From Candidatus Aquiluna sp. IMCC13023 (lineage in GTDB: Bacteria; Actinomycetota; Actinomycetes; Actinomycetales; Microbacteriaceae): DNA of 64,000 nucleotides. The stretch is taken from NCBI RefSeq assembly GCF_000257665.1, contig NZ_AJKR01000003.1, positions 451,471 to 515,470 on the forward strand. The letters are read 5' to 3'. Below, piece after piece: positions 37,478 to 48,100 of this stretch. Under the pieces are notes generated by a model, which saw only the letters and a list, made by a program, of their open reading frames with translations, did no database searches and had not been told where the DNA came from. The translations under genes and the position numbers were made by a program. Every line of letters begins with the position of its first letter. The first letter of the stretch is position 1.

Positions 37478-37553
37478 TGGTGCCCCGAGTGGGACTCGAA
37501 CCCACACTGTGACGATTTTAAGTCGTCTGCCTCTGCCATTGGGCTATCGGGGC
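37478..37553 (-). tRNA. tRNA-Leu (UAA) with short variable loop
   Basis: Reading the minus strand: acceptor GCCCCGA pairs with TCGGGGC, discriminator A and an encoded CCA (37478-37480). The anticodon arm is GACGA-CTTAAAA-TCGTC, giving anticodon TAA. The T arm is GTGGG-TTCGAGT-CCCAC. The D stem has three Watson-Crick pairs (GCC/GGC). The variable region is only 5 bases (ACAGT) although leucine tRNAs normally have a long variable arm. No mismatches in the other stems, so it is likely functional and decodes UUA. Confidence 0.95.
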
Positions 37554-37555
37554 AA

Positions 37556-37595
37556 AGGACAAAATACCGAGGAGGTCTCCCAAGTTTTTTGTCCT
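37556..37595. repeat. 9-bp inverted repeat between ndh and tRNA-Leu
   Basis: AGGACAAAA (37556-37564) and TTTTGTCCT (37587-37595) are exact reverse complements separated by 22 bases. They fill the gap between the ndh stop and the 5' end of the tRNA. The pair could end ndh transcription or guide processing of a joint transcript; the long loop makes a simple terminator less likely. Confidence 0.5.
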
Positions 37596-37600
37596 AGAAA

Positions 37601-38992
37601 TTACTTTCCAGTCTTGGCTGCCCAGGTTTCAAAGAATAATCGTGGGTTACGCATTGCCTCGACACTTGATAGATCGCGTCCTAAGAAAATATTCCAGAAC
37701 CAGCCGGACACAACGCGGATTTTGCGTTCCCAAGTTGGCATTGCAAGGCCGTGGTAACCACGGTGGGCTATCCATGCGATAAAACCAGTAAGGCCAATTT
37801 TTCCGGACTGGAAAACTCCAACTCCGATACCTAGTCCGGCTACCGCACCGAGGTTCTTGTGGTGATACTCGTGGGGTGACTCTCCTCGAATATCTCCGAC
37901 GATGTTCTTGGCCAAAAGCTTTGCCTGCCGAACTGCATGCTGCGCATTTGGAACGCAGTAGCCTCCAACTCCACCACCGGAGGTATCTGGAACGGCAGCT
38001 ACGTCTCCTGCTGTCCAAGCACCCTTGATAACTTTTTTGCCATCGACAATTTGCAACTTGGTGTTGGCTGAAATCCGGAATCGGTCATCAAGTGGAAAAT
38101 CGCAGTTCTTGACAATCGGTGCTGCGGCAACGCCGGCAGTCCAGATAATCAAATCTGACTCCATAGATTCTCCAGTCGACAGAGTAACCAAACCCTTGTC
38201 GGCTGATAAAAGCTGAGTGTTTAGGTGCACTTTCGCATTCCGCTTTTCTAGGTTAGCTATCACCCAGAGCGAAGTTTTCAACGAAACCTCAGGCATAATT
38301 CGCCCAGCTGCCTCAACCAAGTGAAATTCGATTTCTTCAAAGTCAATCTGAGGGTAATAGCGAACCAATGAGGTCGCTGCGCTGAGAAGCTCAGCGAAAG
38401 CTTCCACTCCCGCAAAGCCTCCGCCTACAACCACGGTTGTCAACAATCGTCTTCGTGTCTTGCTGTTTTTGGGCAGCGCAGCAGCGCGTTCAAAGTTACC
38501 AACCATGCGGTTACGAATCTCAACGGCCTCTTCGACCGTCTTGATTCCAATTGCCTCTTCGGCAACGCCCTTGATCGGGAAGGTTCTGGTTACAGCTCCG
38601 GCCGTCATGATTATTTGGTCATATTCCAAAACTCTGTTTTTCCCACCAGGGACCTTAACCGTTGCCTTTTTTAGCTTGTGGTTCACCTTGGTCATACTTC
38701 CGGATATAAGTGTGGTCTTCCTCAAATGTTGACGGTGAGAAACGATAACGTGGCGAGGTTCAATTGAGCCAGCCGCAACCTCGGGCAAGAACGGCTGGTA
38801 GGTCATGTAGGGAAGCGGATCAACGAGCGTTATTTCAGCTTCGTTTTTGCCTAAGATTTTCTCGAGCTTCCAAGCAGTGTAGAAGCCGGCATAGCCGCCA
38901 CCAATGATGAGTATCTGCTGCTTCGGCTTTGGATCAAATATTTTTTCAGCCACAGCTTTAGGGGTCTTTGAGTTCAGTTTCGCAATAGTCAT
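37601..38992 (-). CDS. ndh: type II NADH dehydrogenase
   Basis: A 463-residue flavoprotein that passes electrons from NADH to quinone without pumping protons. The FAD site is ILIIGGGYAGFYTAWKL (about 30-46), the NADH site is VVVGGGFAGVEAFAELL (about 166-182) and the second FAD motif is WTAGDVAAVPD. The C-terminal region (TGFIAWIAHRGYHGLAMPTWERK) is hydrophobic and basic, fitting membrane attachment. ATG 38992. Domain order and length are typical of actinobacterial Ndh. It lies 14 bases downstream of the protease gene on the same strand, so may be co-transcribed with it. Confidence 0.95.
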   Translation of the reverse strand: MTIAKLNSKTPKAVAEKIFDPKPKQQILIIGGGYAGFYTAWKLEKILGKNEAEITLVDPLPYMTYQPFLPEVAAGSIEPRHVIVSHRQHLRKTTLISGSMTKVNHKLKKATVKVPGGKNRVLEYDQIIMTAGAVTRTFPIKGVAEEAIGIKTVEEAVEIRNRMVGNFERAAALPKNSKTRRRLLTTVVVGGGFAGVEAFAELLSAATSLVRYYPQIDFEEIEFHLVEAAGRIMPEVSLKTSLWVIANLEKRNAKVHLNTQLLSADKGLVTLSTGESMESDLIIWTAGVAAAPIVKNCDFPLDDRFRISANTKLQIVDGKKVIKGAWTAGDVAAVPDTSGGGVGGYCVPNAQHAVRQAKLLAKNIVGDIRGESPHEYHHKNLGAVAGLGIGVGVFQSGKIGLTGFIAWIAHRGYHGLAMPTWERKIRVVSGWFWNIFLGRDLSSVEAMRNPRLFFETWAAKTGK

Positions 38993-39006
38993 GATGTTTG
39001 CGCTGG

Positions 39007-40203
39007 TTACTTTCGTATTTTTCTACCCTGGCCCTCATTGCGCCTTTTGCGCAGTGCCAACCAGAGCAACGGTGCCGCGGGCGTTATCACTAAGTAGAGT
39101 AGCGGGTTTAAGTACCACGGCGCTTGGGAAGCTTGGGATTGAGAAGACTTTTGCGCGTCTGGCGCACCCAAAAAACTTTCGGGCGCTACAGGGGTAACAA
39201 GATTTGAACCTTCGGGCTCCGCTGTTTCGGATGCTCGATAAAGATCTACCCAGTAACTGAGTGAACCGAGTGGGTTTGTCGTTGCCGTCAATGCCGATGC
39301 GATGGCAGAAGTCGGATCAACCATGCCAAACCCATAAACCTCGTCGAACCCAGGTTCCCCCAAATCTCGGGTGGTATTTATCAGTCGAAACACTATGTCG
39401 TTCGCGCTGGCTTTAGGGTCTTGAGCTCTCATAAGCGCAACAACGCCACTAACTATCGGAGTCGCAGCCGAAGATCCAGACCAACCTGCTATTTGATTCC
39501 CCGGATAACTCCCAAAAAGTCCAGCTCCAGGGGCACTTAAGGTCACATCGAGACCGGTTGTTCCTGATAGCAAAGTGGCCTCAAGATCCTTGTTCAGTCC
39601 AGTTACTGAGATCACTCCCGGAATAGTTGCTGGAGCAGCGGGCCAGTAGTTGCCTTCAGAGTCATTGCCGCTTGCGGCAATCACTACGACGTCATTTTCA
39701 AAGGCGTGTAAAAACGCGTTGTCCCAACTGATTGGCCAAGTGCTGGAGTTACGACTAAGCGACAGGTTTATTACGTCTGCACCGGCGTCAACCGACCAAA
39801 TAATTGCAGCCGCTATTTGAGCATCAGTGTCGCTCGACTCAACGCCTAGGCCGACCGAAACCGATAGCAACTTTGCACCCGGTGCAACACCGATGATTCC
39901 TCCGCTTTCAAGTCCCTGTCCGGCAATCAATGAAGCGACCATCGTGCCGTGATAACCACTTGAGCCAACCGGTGTTGTTCCTTCCGGTGTTCCTACCCTG
40001 GAAAAGTCCGCTCCCCCAATAACCGTGGATGCCAAATCAAGGTGAGTGACATCGATGCCGGTATCAATGACCGCTACCACCACTCCTTCACCTCCACGAG
40101 GCTGGCCCACCTTCTGCCCTAGCTCCACAAGCCACCAGTGGTCAGAGGGCGCGAGGGTTGCAGCAAGAATTGCGATTGTCGCTAGGCCGGAAGCTAACTG
40201 CAC
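39007..40203 (-). CDS. membrane-anchored subtilase (S8 serine protease)
   Basis: A 398-residue secreted protease: N-terminal signal segment (about 1-20), subtilisin domain and a C-terminal membrane helix (about 365-385) with a basic tail. The triad is Asp in AVIDTGIDVTHLD, His in YHGTMVASLIAG and Ser in GWSGSSAATPIVSG; the oxyanion Asn is in AASGNDSEG. The Ser loop reads GSSAATP rather than the usual GTSxA(T/A)P. The layout resembles mycosins, but no type VII secretion genes are in the window. GTG 40203 is chosen because GAGG lies 7 bases before it; the TTG at 40209 would leave almost no spacing. It overlaps DUF501 by 10 bases. Confidence 0.9.
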   Translation of the reverse strand: MQLASGLATIAILAATLAPSDHWWLVELGQKVGQPRGGEGVVVAVIDTGIDVTHLDLASTVIGGADFSRVGTPEGTTPVGSSGYHGTMVASLIAGQGLESGGIIGVAPGAKLLSVSVGLGVESSDTDAQIAAAIIWSVDAGADVINLSLSRNSSTWPISWDNAFLHAFENDVVVIAASGNDSEGNYWPAAPATIPGVISVTGLNKDLEATLLSGTTGLDVTLSAPGAGLFGSYPGNQIAGWSGSSAATPIVSGVVALMRAQDPKASANDIVFRLINTTRDLGEPGFDEVYGFGMVDPTSAIASALTATTNPLGSLSYWVDLYRASETAEPEGSNLVTPVAPESFLGAPDAQKSSQSQASQAPWYLNPLLYLVITPAAPLLWLALRKRRNEGQGRKIRK

Positions 40204-40673
40204 TTGCAAACCTCAGGTGACCACTCAAGGGCTTCGAGGGCAGCGTCTCCCATTGGGTTCACGCCCGGGCCCTTGGCTAACGAGTGCGCAACCAAAGCGT
40301 GTAGGCACTTAACTCGCTCTGGCATGCCGCCAGCTGAAAAATTAGCGAGCTCTTCGACTACTTCCAGCTGATCACGCTCGGCCAGATATGAATTGTGCGC
40401 CACAAGATAGGCAGCTTGCAGCTCCGGGCTACCGGCCATCTCCAATTGCAATTCGGCCATGAACCCCGATGCTTCAAGGGTCGAAATTGCGGCAGTAGCT
40501 GCCGGTTGCGTCAGGTAGTAAAGGGTTGGAAAAGGTGTGCCGTCATCTAGTCTGGGCGAGGTTTTGACGACAAGCGGGCGCTGGCAAACGCAGCGACTAG
40601 CGATCTCTACTATTCCCCTTGCAGGCCTGCCTAGCTGCCTGGAAACCTCATCAACATCTTTTGCAAGCACCAA
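40194..40673 (-). CDS. DUF501-family protein
   Basis: A 159-residue soluble protein with the DUF501 pattern: IASRCVCQRPLVVKTSPRL followed by DGTPFPTLYYLT, and the C-terminal MPERVKCLHALVAHSLAKG. The Cys-x-Cys near residue 27 and a C-terminal Cys-x-Cys could bind metal, which is inference. TTG 40673 has GAGGAG upstream within the end of the DivIC gene. The gene follows eno and DivIC in most actinobacteria. Function is unknown. Confidence 0.9.
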   Translation of the reverse strand: MVLAKDVDEVSRQLGRPARGIVEIASRCVCQRPLVVKTSPRLDDGTPFPTLYYLTQPAATAAISTLEASGFMAELQLEMAGSPELQAAYLVAHNSYLAERDQLEVVEELANFSAGGMPERVKCLHALVAHSLAKGPGVNPMGDAALEALEWSPEVCKCS

Positions 40674-40678
40674 ACTAC

Positions 40679-41179
40679 TTACTCCTCGACCGGAGTTTCC
40701 ATTGCCGAACGAAGTAAAGTCTCCATCAGTGAATCCACCCAGTTAGCCTTCGCCGCTGAAACCTCAAGACTTATTTCATCGGCATTCCGCTGCTGAGCAA
40801 GCATGGCTCCGAGAGTGTTGGAAGTGTCAGAAAAATCCAGACCCTCCGAGTCCATAACCAGGTATGACACTTCCCCTGGAAGCACGTAGTAGAGCCTGTC
40901 TCTAGCTTGAGAGCGAATATAAACCGGGTCTTGCCAGCGGTCTCGTTCTGCTTGCATGTCCACCACGGCGTCCTTAGCAAGCTGGATGCTTTGCTCCATC
41001 TCCACTATTTCTCGGCGCTGGTTTAGATAACTCTGCACATCTGGGGAAATCAAGTAGGTGCCAAGAATAATTACGAGAATCACGCTCACCGAGACGCTGT
41101 TCAGCCTCAGCATTCGCTGAAGAATTCTCCCCTGGCTCAATGCCACCGGGACCTTTGACTCGCGTGAATTTGTCGGCAT
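40679..41179 (-). CDS. DivIC/FtsB-family septum formation protein
   Basis: A 166-residue single-pass membrane protein. A basic cytosolic N terminus is followed by one helix (about 28-46) and a short coiled coil (REIVEMEQSIQLAKDAVVDMQAERDRW). The sequence DPVYIRSQARDRLYYVLPGE is the family signature. FtsB/DivIC helps assemble the divisome through FtsL and FtsQ. It sits between eno and DUF501, the standard actinobacterial place. The C-terminal tail is acidic. ATG 41179. Confidence 0.93.
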   Translation of the reverse strand: MPTNSRESKVPVALSQGRILQRMLRLNSVSVSVILVIILGTYLISPDVQSYLNQRREIVEMEQSIQLAKDAVVDMQAERDRWQDPVYIRSQARDRLYYVLPGEVSYLVMDSEGLDFSDTSNTLGAMLAQQRNADEISLEVSAAKANWVDSLMETLLRSAMETPVEE

Positions 41180-41229
41180 AACTATTTGATATTACGAGCT
41201 ATAGCTCCAGAAGCCACTTTGCCCCGAGG

Positions 41230-42525
<1,296 letters not shown>

Positions 42526-42596
42526 TTAGCTATGTACGAATAGAAAAATGTTCAAGTTACGAAAACGGCACTGGTTTCAAAAAAGAGTTTAGTCAG

Positions 42597-43805
42597 TTAG
42601 TCAATCATCCGAATATCAAGGTCACTCGCGCTCGAGGTGCCAGAGTCAAGTTGAGCAAACTTTTCAAAGCCCTGCTTAGTCAGCGACGCCATTTGAACCT
42701 TGAAGTTTTTTTGTCGAAGCTCGATACGGCATCTAAAGCCTTGAGCGATGAGTTCGCTCTGAATGCTCAATGCCTGCCCCGTTAGAGCCTCAGAATCGAT
42801 CATCAATACCAGGCTAGAAGCTTGCTCTTTTGGCAAACTCGCAAGCTCAATAATGCGCTCAATCCCGAGAGAAATTCCAACCGCGGGAGCGCCGGTGCCG
42901 GACCATTTTCCGACCATGGAGTCATACCTACCGCCTCCGCCAATCGACGATGATGCAAGCGGGTGCTCTATTTCAAAAATTGCTCCGGTGTAGTAACCCA
43001 TTCCCCGCACCAGGCTTGCGTCGTAGCGGATCTTTGAGGATAACTGCCCCATGGCATCTACCAAAGGCTGCAGGATTTCTGGGAACCTGCTCTGATCTAG
43101 GTTGGACAGCCACTCAAAACTCGCGTCAGCAACCGACTGCCCGAATTTTTCGCCCAACTCAGCGGTCACGCCTTCAATACCTAATTTGTCCAATTTATCT
43201 ATCGTGACCATGGCGGACAGCTGCTCGGACTCAGGGACACCTATCTTTGAAATGCTCTGAATTAGAACCTCTCGGTGATTGATCCTTATGACCGCATCAG
43301 CCAGCCCCAAATCCGCAAGCGCTGACAGGGAAGCCGATAGAAGTTCAGCTTCTGCCAAAATACTCCCATCGCCAACAATATCGATGTCGCACTGCAGGAA
43401 CTGTCTGTATCGACCCTTTTGGGGTCTTTCTGCACGCCAGACCGGTCCAATTTGTATTGCCTTAAACACTCTTGGTAAAACGGCCTGGTTTGTTGCAAAA
43501 TATCGGGTCAACGGGACTGTGAGGTCAAACCGCAAGCCCAAATCAGCTAGGGCGGAGCCCGATTTGATCGCGGCATCCAGCTCATCTCCGCGCTTTAGGA
43601 CCTGGAATACGAGCTTTTCATTATCGCCGCCTTGGCCCGAAGTGAGCCTCGATAGGTCCTCGAGGGCAGGCGTCTCAACCTCTTGAAAGCCTCGTGCCAA
43701 GTACCCCTGACGGACGCTTGCTATAAGCCGTTCCCGTAAGACCTTGTCTTCGGGGAGGATGTCGCGCATTCCACGCGGAGGATTCACTTGATTAGCCACG
43801 TTCAA
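42597..43805 (-). CDS. hisS: histidyl-tRNA synthetase
   Basis: A class II synthetase of 402 residues. PPRGMRDILPED opens the catalytic domain, motif 2 is VWRAERPQKGRYRQFLQCDIDIVG, and the histidine-specific LVRGMGYYTGAIFEI and motif 3 GGGGRYDSM...GISLGIERI are present. The C-terminal anticodon-binding domain is shorter than usual and ends at DLDIRMID. TTG 43805 is the outermost plausible start, GTG 43799 the alternative; neither has a Shine-Dalgarno sequence. A perfect palindrome abuts the TTG. Eno lies 80 bases downstream on the same strand. Confidence 0.95.
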   Translation of the reverse strand: MNVANQVNPPRGMRDILPEDKVLRERLIASVRQGYLARGFQEVETPALEDLSRLTSGQGGDNEKLVFQVLKRGDELDAAIKSGSALADLGLRFDLTVPLTRYFATNQAVLPRVFKAIQIGPVWRAERPQKGRYRQFLQCDIDIVGDGSILAEAELLSASLSALADLGLADAVIRINHREVLIQSISKIGVPESEQLSAMVTIDKLDKLGIEGVTAELGEKFGQSVADASFEWLSNLDQSRFPEILQPLVDAMGQLSSKIRYDASLVRGMGYYTGAIFEIEHPLASSSIGGGGRYDSMVGKWSGTGAPAVGISLGIERIIELASLPKEQASSLVLMIDSEALTGQALSIQSELIAQGFRCRIELRQKNFKVQMASLTKQGFEKFAQLDSGTSSASDLDIRMID

Positions 43806-43820
43806 AGTCTGGCACAGACT
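43806..43820. promoter_or_regulatory. 15-base palindrome in the hisS-tetR intergenic region
   Basis: AGTCTG-GCA-CAGACT is a perfect 6-3-6 inverted repeat touching the hisS start and 81 bases before the TetR-family gene. Its size and site suit an operator for the divergently encoded TetR protein; an RNA hairpin at the hisS start is the alternative. No second copy was noticed nearby. Confidence 0.45.
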
Positions 43821-43901
43821 GGTAATTATCTACTTCCCTAAACCGCGGCTATCTTGAAAATCTATCTGTGTCCCCAGCATTGTCTTGATAATCTTGGGGC
43901 C

Positions 43902-44486
43902 ATGCCAGAACAAGCCAAAAAACTAGGACGAGGCCGTCCGGTGACCACAGACCCCAAAGCAGTAGGGCTTACAGCCCTTAGGTTGTTCAGCGAACACGGC
44001 ATGGACCAGGTCACAATGGACCAGGTTGCAGAAGCCGCAGGAATCTCCCGTTCAAACCTTTTCAGGGTTTTCCCATCTAAAGCCGCAGTGGTTTGGGGTG
44101 GTATGCACCTATTTAGGGCTGAGCTAGAGAAAAACTTATTGAGCGACTCATCGTCTAGCGTGGTGCAGCTCCTGCACGGCTCGTGGGTTGAGACCATGCA
44201 CATGGCCGACAACTCACCTGAAACCGTTCGACTCAGGCTCAAGCTGATTGGCTCATCCCCCGAGGTTTACGGCTGGGGACAAGGACAACTGGAAATGGCA
44301 AGGCAGGTTTTGGAGGATGCGGTTTCCCGCTTAGGTGGAGAGAAGCTTCGGGCAAAGGCCGTTTCAGCCGCGATGCTATCGGCATCAATGGCGATACTAA
44401 TCTGGTGGGCTGAGACTGACGACCCGAGAACCCCATCCGAAGTTCTCGATGCCGGATTTAGCGACTTCGAAGCGCTTTTTAGCTAG
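43902..44486 (+). CDS. TetR-family transcriptional regulator
   Basis: A 194-residue regulator. The N-terminal domain has GRGRPVTTDPKAVGLTALRLFSEHG followed by the helix-turn-helix MDQVAEAAGISRSNLFRVFPSKAAV, typical TetR/AcrR. The C-terminal ligand domain (about 75-190) is helical with several Trp and Met residues. The ligand is unknown. ATG 43902 is preferred over the frame start at 43854; GGGG lies just upstream. The divergent neighbour is hisS, an unusual target, so the regulator probably controls itself or genes elsewhere. The end overlaps the convergent mazG by 8 bases. Confidence 0.9.
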   Translation: MPEQAKKLGRGRPVTTDPKAVGLTALRLFSEHGMDQVTMDQVAEAAGISRSNLFRVFPSKAAVVWGGMHLFRAELEKNLLSDSSSSVVQLLHGSWVETMHMADNSPETVRLRLKLIGSSPEVYGWGQGQLEMARQVLEDAVSRLGGEKLRAKAVSAAMLSASMAILIWWAETDDPRTPSEVLDAGFSDFEALFS

Positions 44487-45177
44487 TCGGAAGCCCAACA
44501 ACACCTGCGTCAAAGTCTCCTTGTAATTCCGATGCTCGAATTTCGGCTTGCAGCTCGCGATTAGCTTCCCGAAGTGCTCGCTCGGGGTCTAGTCCCACTG
44601 ATCTGGCGCTTGCAACTATTGCAAGCAAGAGCTTGCCAAGCTGCTCCTCTGTTTCCATTGGAATTGTCGGTACTTCACTTGTTTCTAAAATTCCGGCCTT
44701 TTCCGCCTTGCCCATCACTTTGCTGGCGAGAGCCAAGGCGGGCATGGCCGGGGGAACACCGTCCAAAATGCTGGTTCGACCTGGCTTCTCAAGCTTTTTG
44801 TGAGATTCCCAGTTTTTGACCACATCCTCGCCAGTCTCGGCGAGGAACTTTTCCTTGTCCTCAGCTGTGCCAAACACGTGGGGGTGACGCGAGATCATTT
44901 TATTTTCCATTTTTTGAGCGACGTCTTCTAGGTCAAATGGCTCCCCGAGGCTCCCTTGACTTGCAAGGTCGGCATGGAATAAGACTTGGTAGAGCACGTC
45001 CCCTAATTCTTCAAGGACCTCATCTCTATTGCCAGACTCGATCGCTTCGATGAGTTCGTGGGTTTCCTCCAGCAGGTATTGCACAAGCGAACCGTGTGTT
45101 TGCTCGGCATCCCAAGGGCAACCACCCGGTGCCCGTAGTTGGTGGGCAGTCTTAATTAGGCTCTGTAGCTTTTCCAA
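44479..45177 (-). CDS. mazG: nucleoside triphosphate pyrophosphohydrolase MazG
   Basis: MazG hydrolyses NTPs and dNTPs, cleaning the nucleotide pool. The 232-residue protein has GGCPWDAEQTHGSLVQYLLEE, the metal site EETHELIEAI followed by LEELGDVLYQVLFHADLA, and the second-half VKNWESHKKLEK. The start is taken as TTG 45177 because GAGGAG sits four bases upstream; the frame is open to 45222 inside mfd. This leaves a 26-base overlap with mfd, giving translational coupling. The mfd-mazG pair is also recalled from mycobacteria. Confidence 0.93.
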   Translation of the reverse strand: MEKLQSLIKTAHQLRAPGGCPWDAEQTHGSLVQYLLEETHELIEAIESGNRDEVLEELGDVLYQVLFHADLASQGSLGEPFDLEDVAQKMENKMISRHPHVFGTAEDKEKFLAETGEDVVKNWESHKKLEKPGRTSILDGVPPAMPALALASKVMGKAEKAGILETSEVPTIPMETEEQLGKLLLAIVASARSVGLDPERALREANRELQAEIRASELQGDFDAGVVGLPTS

Positions 45178-48100
45178 GGGACTCCTCAAACACAATCGCG
45201 AATAATTGCCACAACCAGTCAATCACTTCTGAGCTGCTAATTGGTTCTATGCCTTGAGAAATCGGCATTGGAACACTCAGGAGCTTAGAGCTTTGGAGAT
45301 AACGAAGCTGAGGCAACTTGTGACTCAGTGCCACCATCTTGGCATCGGACAGTTCCACCGGAGAAAGCTTTGCCTGGACGCCGAGCAGGTTCACGTCTTT
45401 CAAGCCCAGCCGGTTTGCCTGCTGCCTAAGCTCAGTCACCTGCAATAGCTGGATAACAGGCTCCGGCGCCTTGCCAAATCGATCTTCGAGCTCGGCAAGA
45501 ATCGCATCAAGATCCTTGCGGCTGCTTTTACTGGAGCTTGCCGCCGAGAGCTTGTGATAGGCCTCTAGTCTCAGGCGCTCGCTGTCCAGGTACTCTGGCG
45601 GAATGCGCGCGTCAACTGGAATCTCAAGCTTTAGTTCGGCAGGAGAGCTAACTGGCTCACCTCGAAACTCACTTACGGCTTCTGAAATCATTCGAAGATA
45701 AAGATCGAATCCGACTCCTGCGATGTGGCCGGACTGCTCTCCGCCGAGCATGTTCCCCGCCCCACGAATCTCTAGATCTTTCATGGCAATCTGCATGCCG
45801 CTGCCGAGCTCATTATTAGTTGCGATCGTCGCGAGTCGATCGTGCGCAGTTTCACTCAGGGTTTTAGAAGGGTCGTAGAAAAAATAGGCGTAGGCGCGCT
45901 CCTTGGAGCGACCAACCCGACCTCTAATTTGATGCAGCTGGCTCAAGCCAAAATTCTCTGCTCGATCCACAATCAAGGTGTTGGCATTTGGGATGTCGAT
46001 GCCAGTTTCGATAATTGTTGTCGAAACCAATACGTCGTATTTGCCCTCCCAGAAATCAATAACGACTTGCTCGAGAGCGGCTTCAGGCATTTTGCCGTGA
46101 GCCATTGCGACCCTGGCCTCTGGGACTAGTTTGCGGATGTCCGCGGCGACCTTTTCAATGGTTGCGACGCGATTGTGGACGAAGAAAACCTGACCCTCAC
46201 GGATCATCTCTCTTCTGATTGCGGCCGCCACTTGTTGCTCGGAATATCCACCAACGAAGGTGAGGATGGGGTGTCTCTCCTCGGGAGCGGTGGCCAACGT
46301 GGACATCTCTCGGATTCCCGTTACGGCCATCTCAAGGGTTCTTGGAATGGGAGTTGCGCTCATTGCCAGGACATCCACATTGTGCTTGAGCTCCTTGAGC
46401 TTTTCCTTGTGCTCGACTCCGAAGCGTTGTTCCTCATCGATGATTATTAGCCCTAGGTTTCGGAACTCGACCCCGCTAGACAAGAGCCGGTGAGTTCCGA
46501 TAATTAGGTCTGCTGCGCCTGAAGCCGTCTCGGCAAGAGTGGCCTTTATCTCCTTAGCACTTTGGAACCTAGAAAGAGCGCGGATATTTACCGGGAACCC
46601 GCCATAGCGCTCATTGAAAGTTTGCATGTGTTGACGTACCAGCAGCGTGGTTGGCACAAGCATTGCTACTTGCTTGCCGTCTTGAATTGCCTTGAAGGCG
46701 GCCCGAATGGCGACCTCAGTTTTGCCGTAACCGACATCACCGGCCAAAAGACGATCCATTGGGATATCTTTCTCCATGTCCCTTTTGACTTCGTCGATCG
46801 TTGTGAGCTGGTCGGGGGTTTCCTGAAAAGGGAACGCCTCTTCTAGTTCCCGTTGCCACTCGGTATCTGGACCAAACGCATAGCCCTTAGATTTCATACG
46901 CGCCGAATAGAGCTTCACCAGATCTATGGCTATCTTTCGAACGGCCTTTCTGGCATTACCCTTGGCTCTTGCCCAATCGGTGCCTCCCATCTTCGATAAC
47001 ACCGGGGCTTCGCCGCCAGCATATCGAGATAGAAAATCCAACTGGTCAGTCGGCACGAACAAAGTGTCTTGCGGATAGCCACGTTTTGGAGACGCGTATT
47101 CAATAACTAGGTATTCCCTGACCTGAGAGCGATTATCGCGCTGCACTAGCTCCTTGAATCTACCAATGCCGTGTATTTCATGAACTACGTAATCACCCTG
47201 CTTTAGAGTCAGCGGGTCAACCTGAGGACCGCGACGCTTAGCAAGCTTGCGTGAATTAGGAGACTGGTAACTCGATGCGACACCGAAAAACTCTGTCTCA
47301 GTAATGACAATGAGGTCCTGATCGGCAACGAAGAATCCGTGAGGCAAATCTGCCACAACGACCATGACCGAACCGCTGGTCGGTTCTCTTACGATTTCGC
47401 TCAGCGACACTGGAATAGACAGGGCTGAAAGAACTTCCACTATCCGCTCGGCCGTGCCATGCCCCTTGGCGGTGATCACAAGTTTTTGCAACTGAGATAA
47501 CTGGTCAATAATCCAATCGGTAGCCGCGCCTCCGGCTTGAAAAGTTGGGATTTCCCGAAGACCTAGATCAACAAAGTGGTCTTGCGGCAGCGAGCTAATT
47601 TCAACCAGTCGGTTAGTTTCACGAATGGAATCTAACAACACTGTTAGCTCAAGAAAGCCACCCGTCGATAAGTCGATCGGGGCACTACCGCCGGCAATTG
47701 CCGTGTCCCAAGCAGCGTGCAAAAACTCCTCGTTGGTGTCAGCCAAGGCTTTGGCTCGCGAGCTAATCAACTCCGGGTCTAGCAATACGAATGTCGCAGT
47801 CGGCAAGTATTGCGTAAGTGGTCCGAGCTTTTTTGCCAGCACTGGAGCTAGGGACTCCATGCCGGCAGCTGGAATACCCTCCGAGATTTTCGCGAGCATC
47901 TCGCTAAGTCCTGGGAATTCCGACGCCATCTCCCTGGCCTTAGAGGCAACCGCCGGAGTAATCAGCATCTCTCTGGCCGGATACAGCTCGATAGTTGACA
48001 AAGAAGTTGCTATTGACCGCTGGTCAGCCACCTGGAACTCACGAATGTCTTCCAGCTCGTCCCCAAAAAATTCAAGGCGAACGGCGTGCTCGGCAGTGGT

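Noticed and set aside
37415..37507. N-terminal extension of lemA
   Set aside because: It would read through the 3' part of the tRNA-Leu gene and is not LemA-like; GTG 37414 has a good ribosome site.
41196..41207. Palindrome GAGCTATAGCTC downstream of eno
   Set aside because: Self-complementary without a loop and without a T-run; likely chance.
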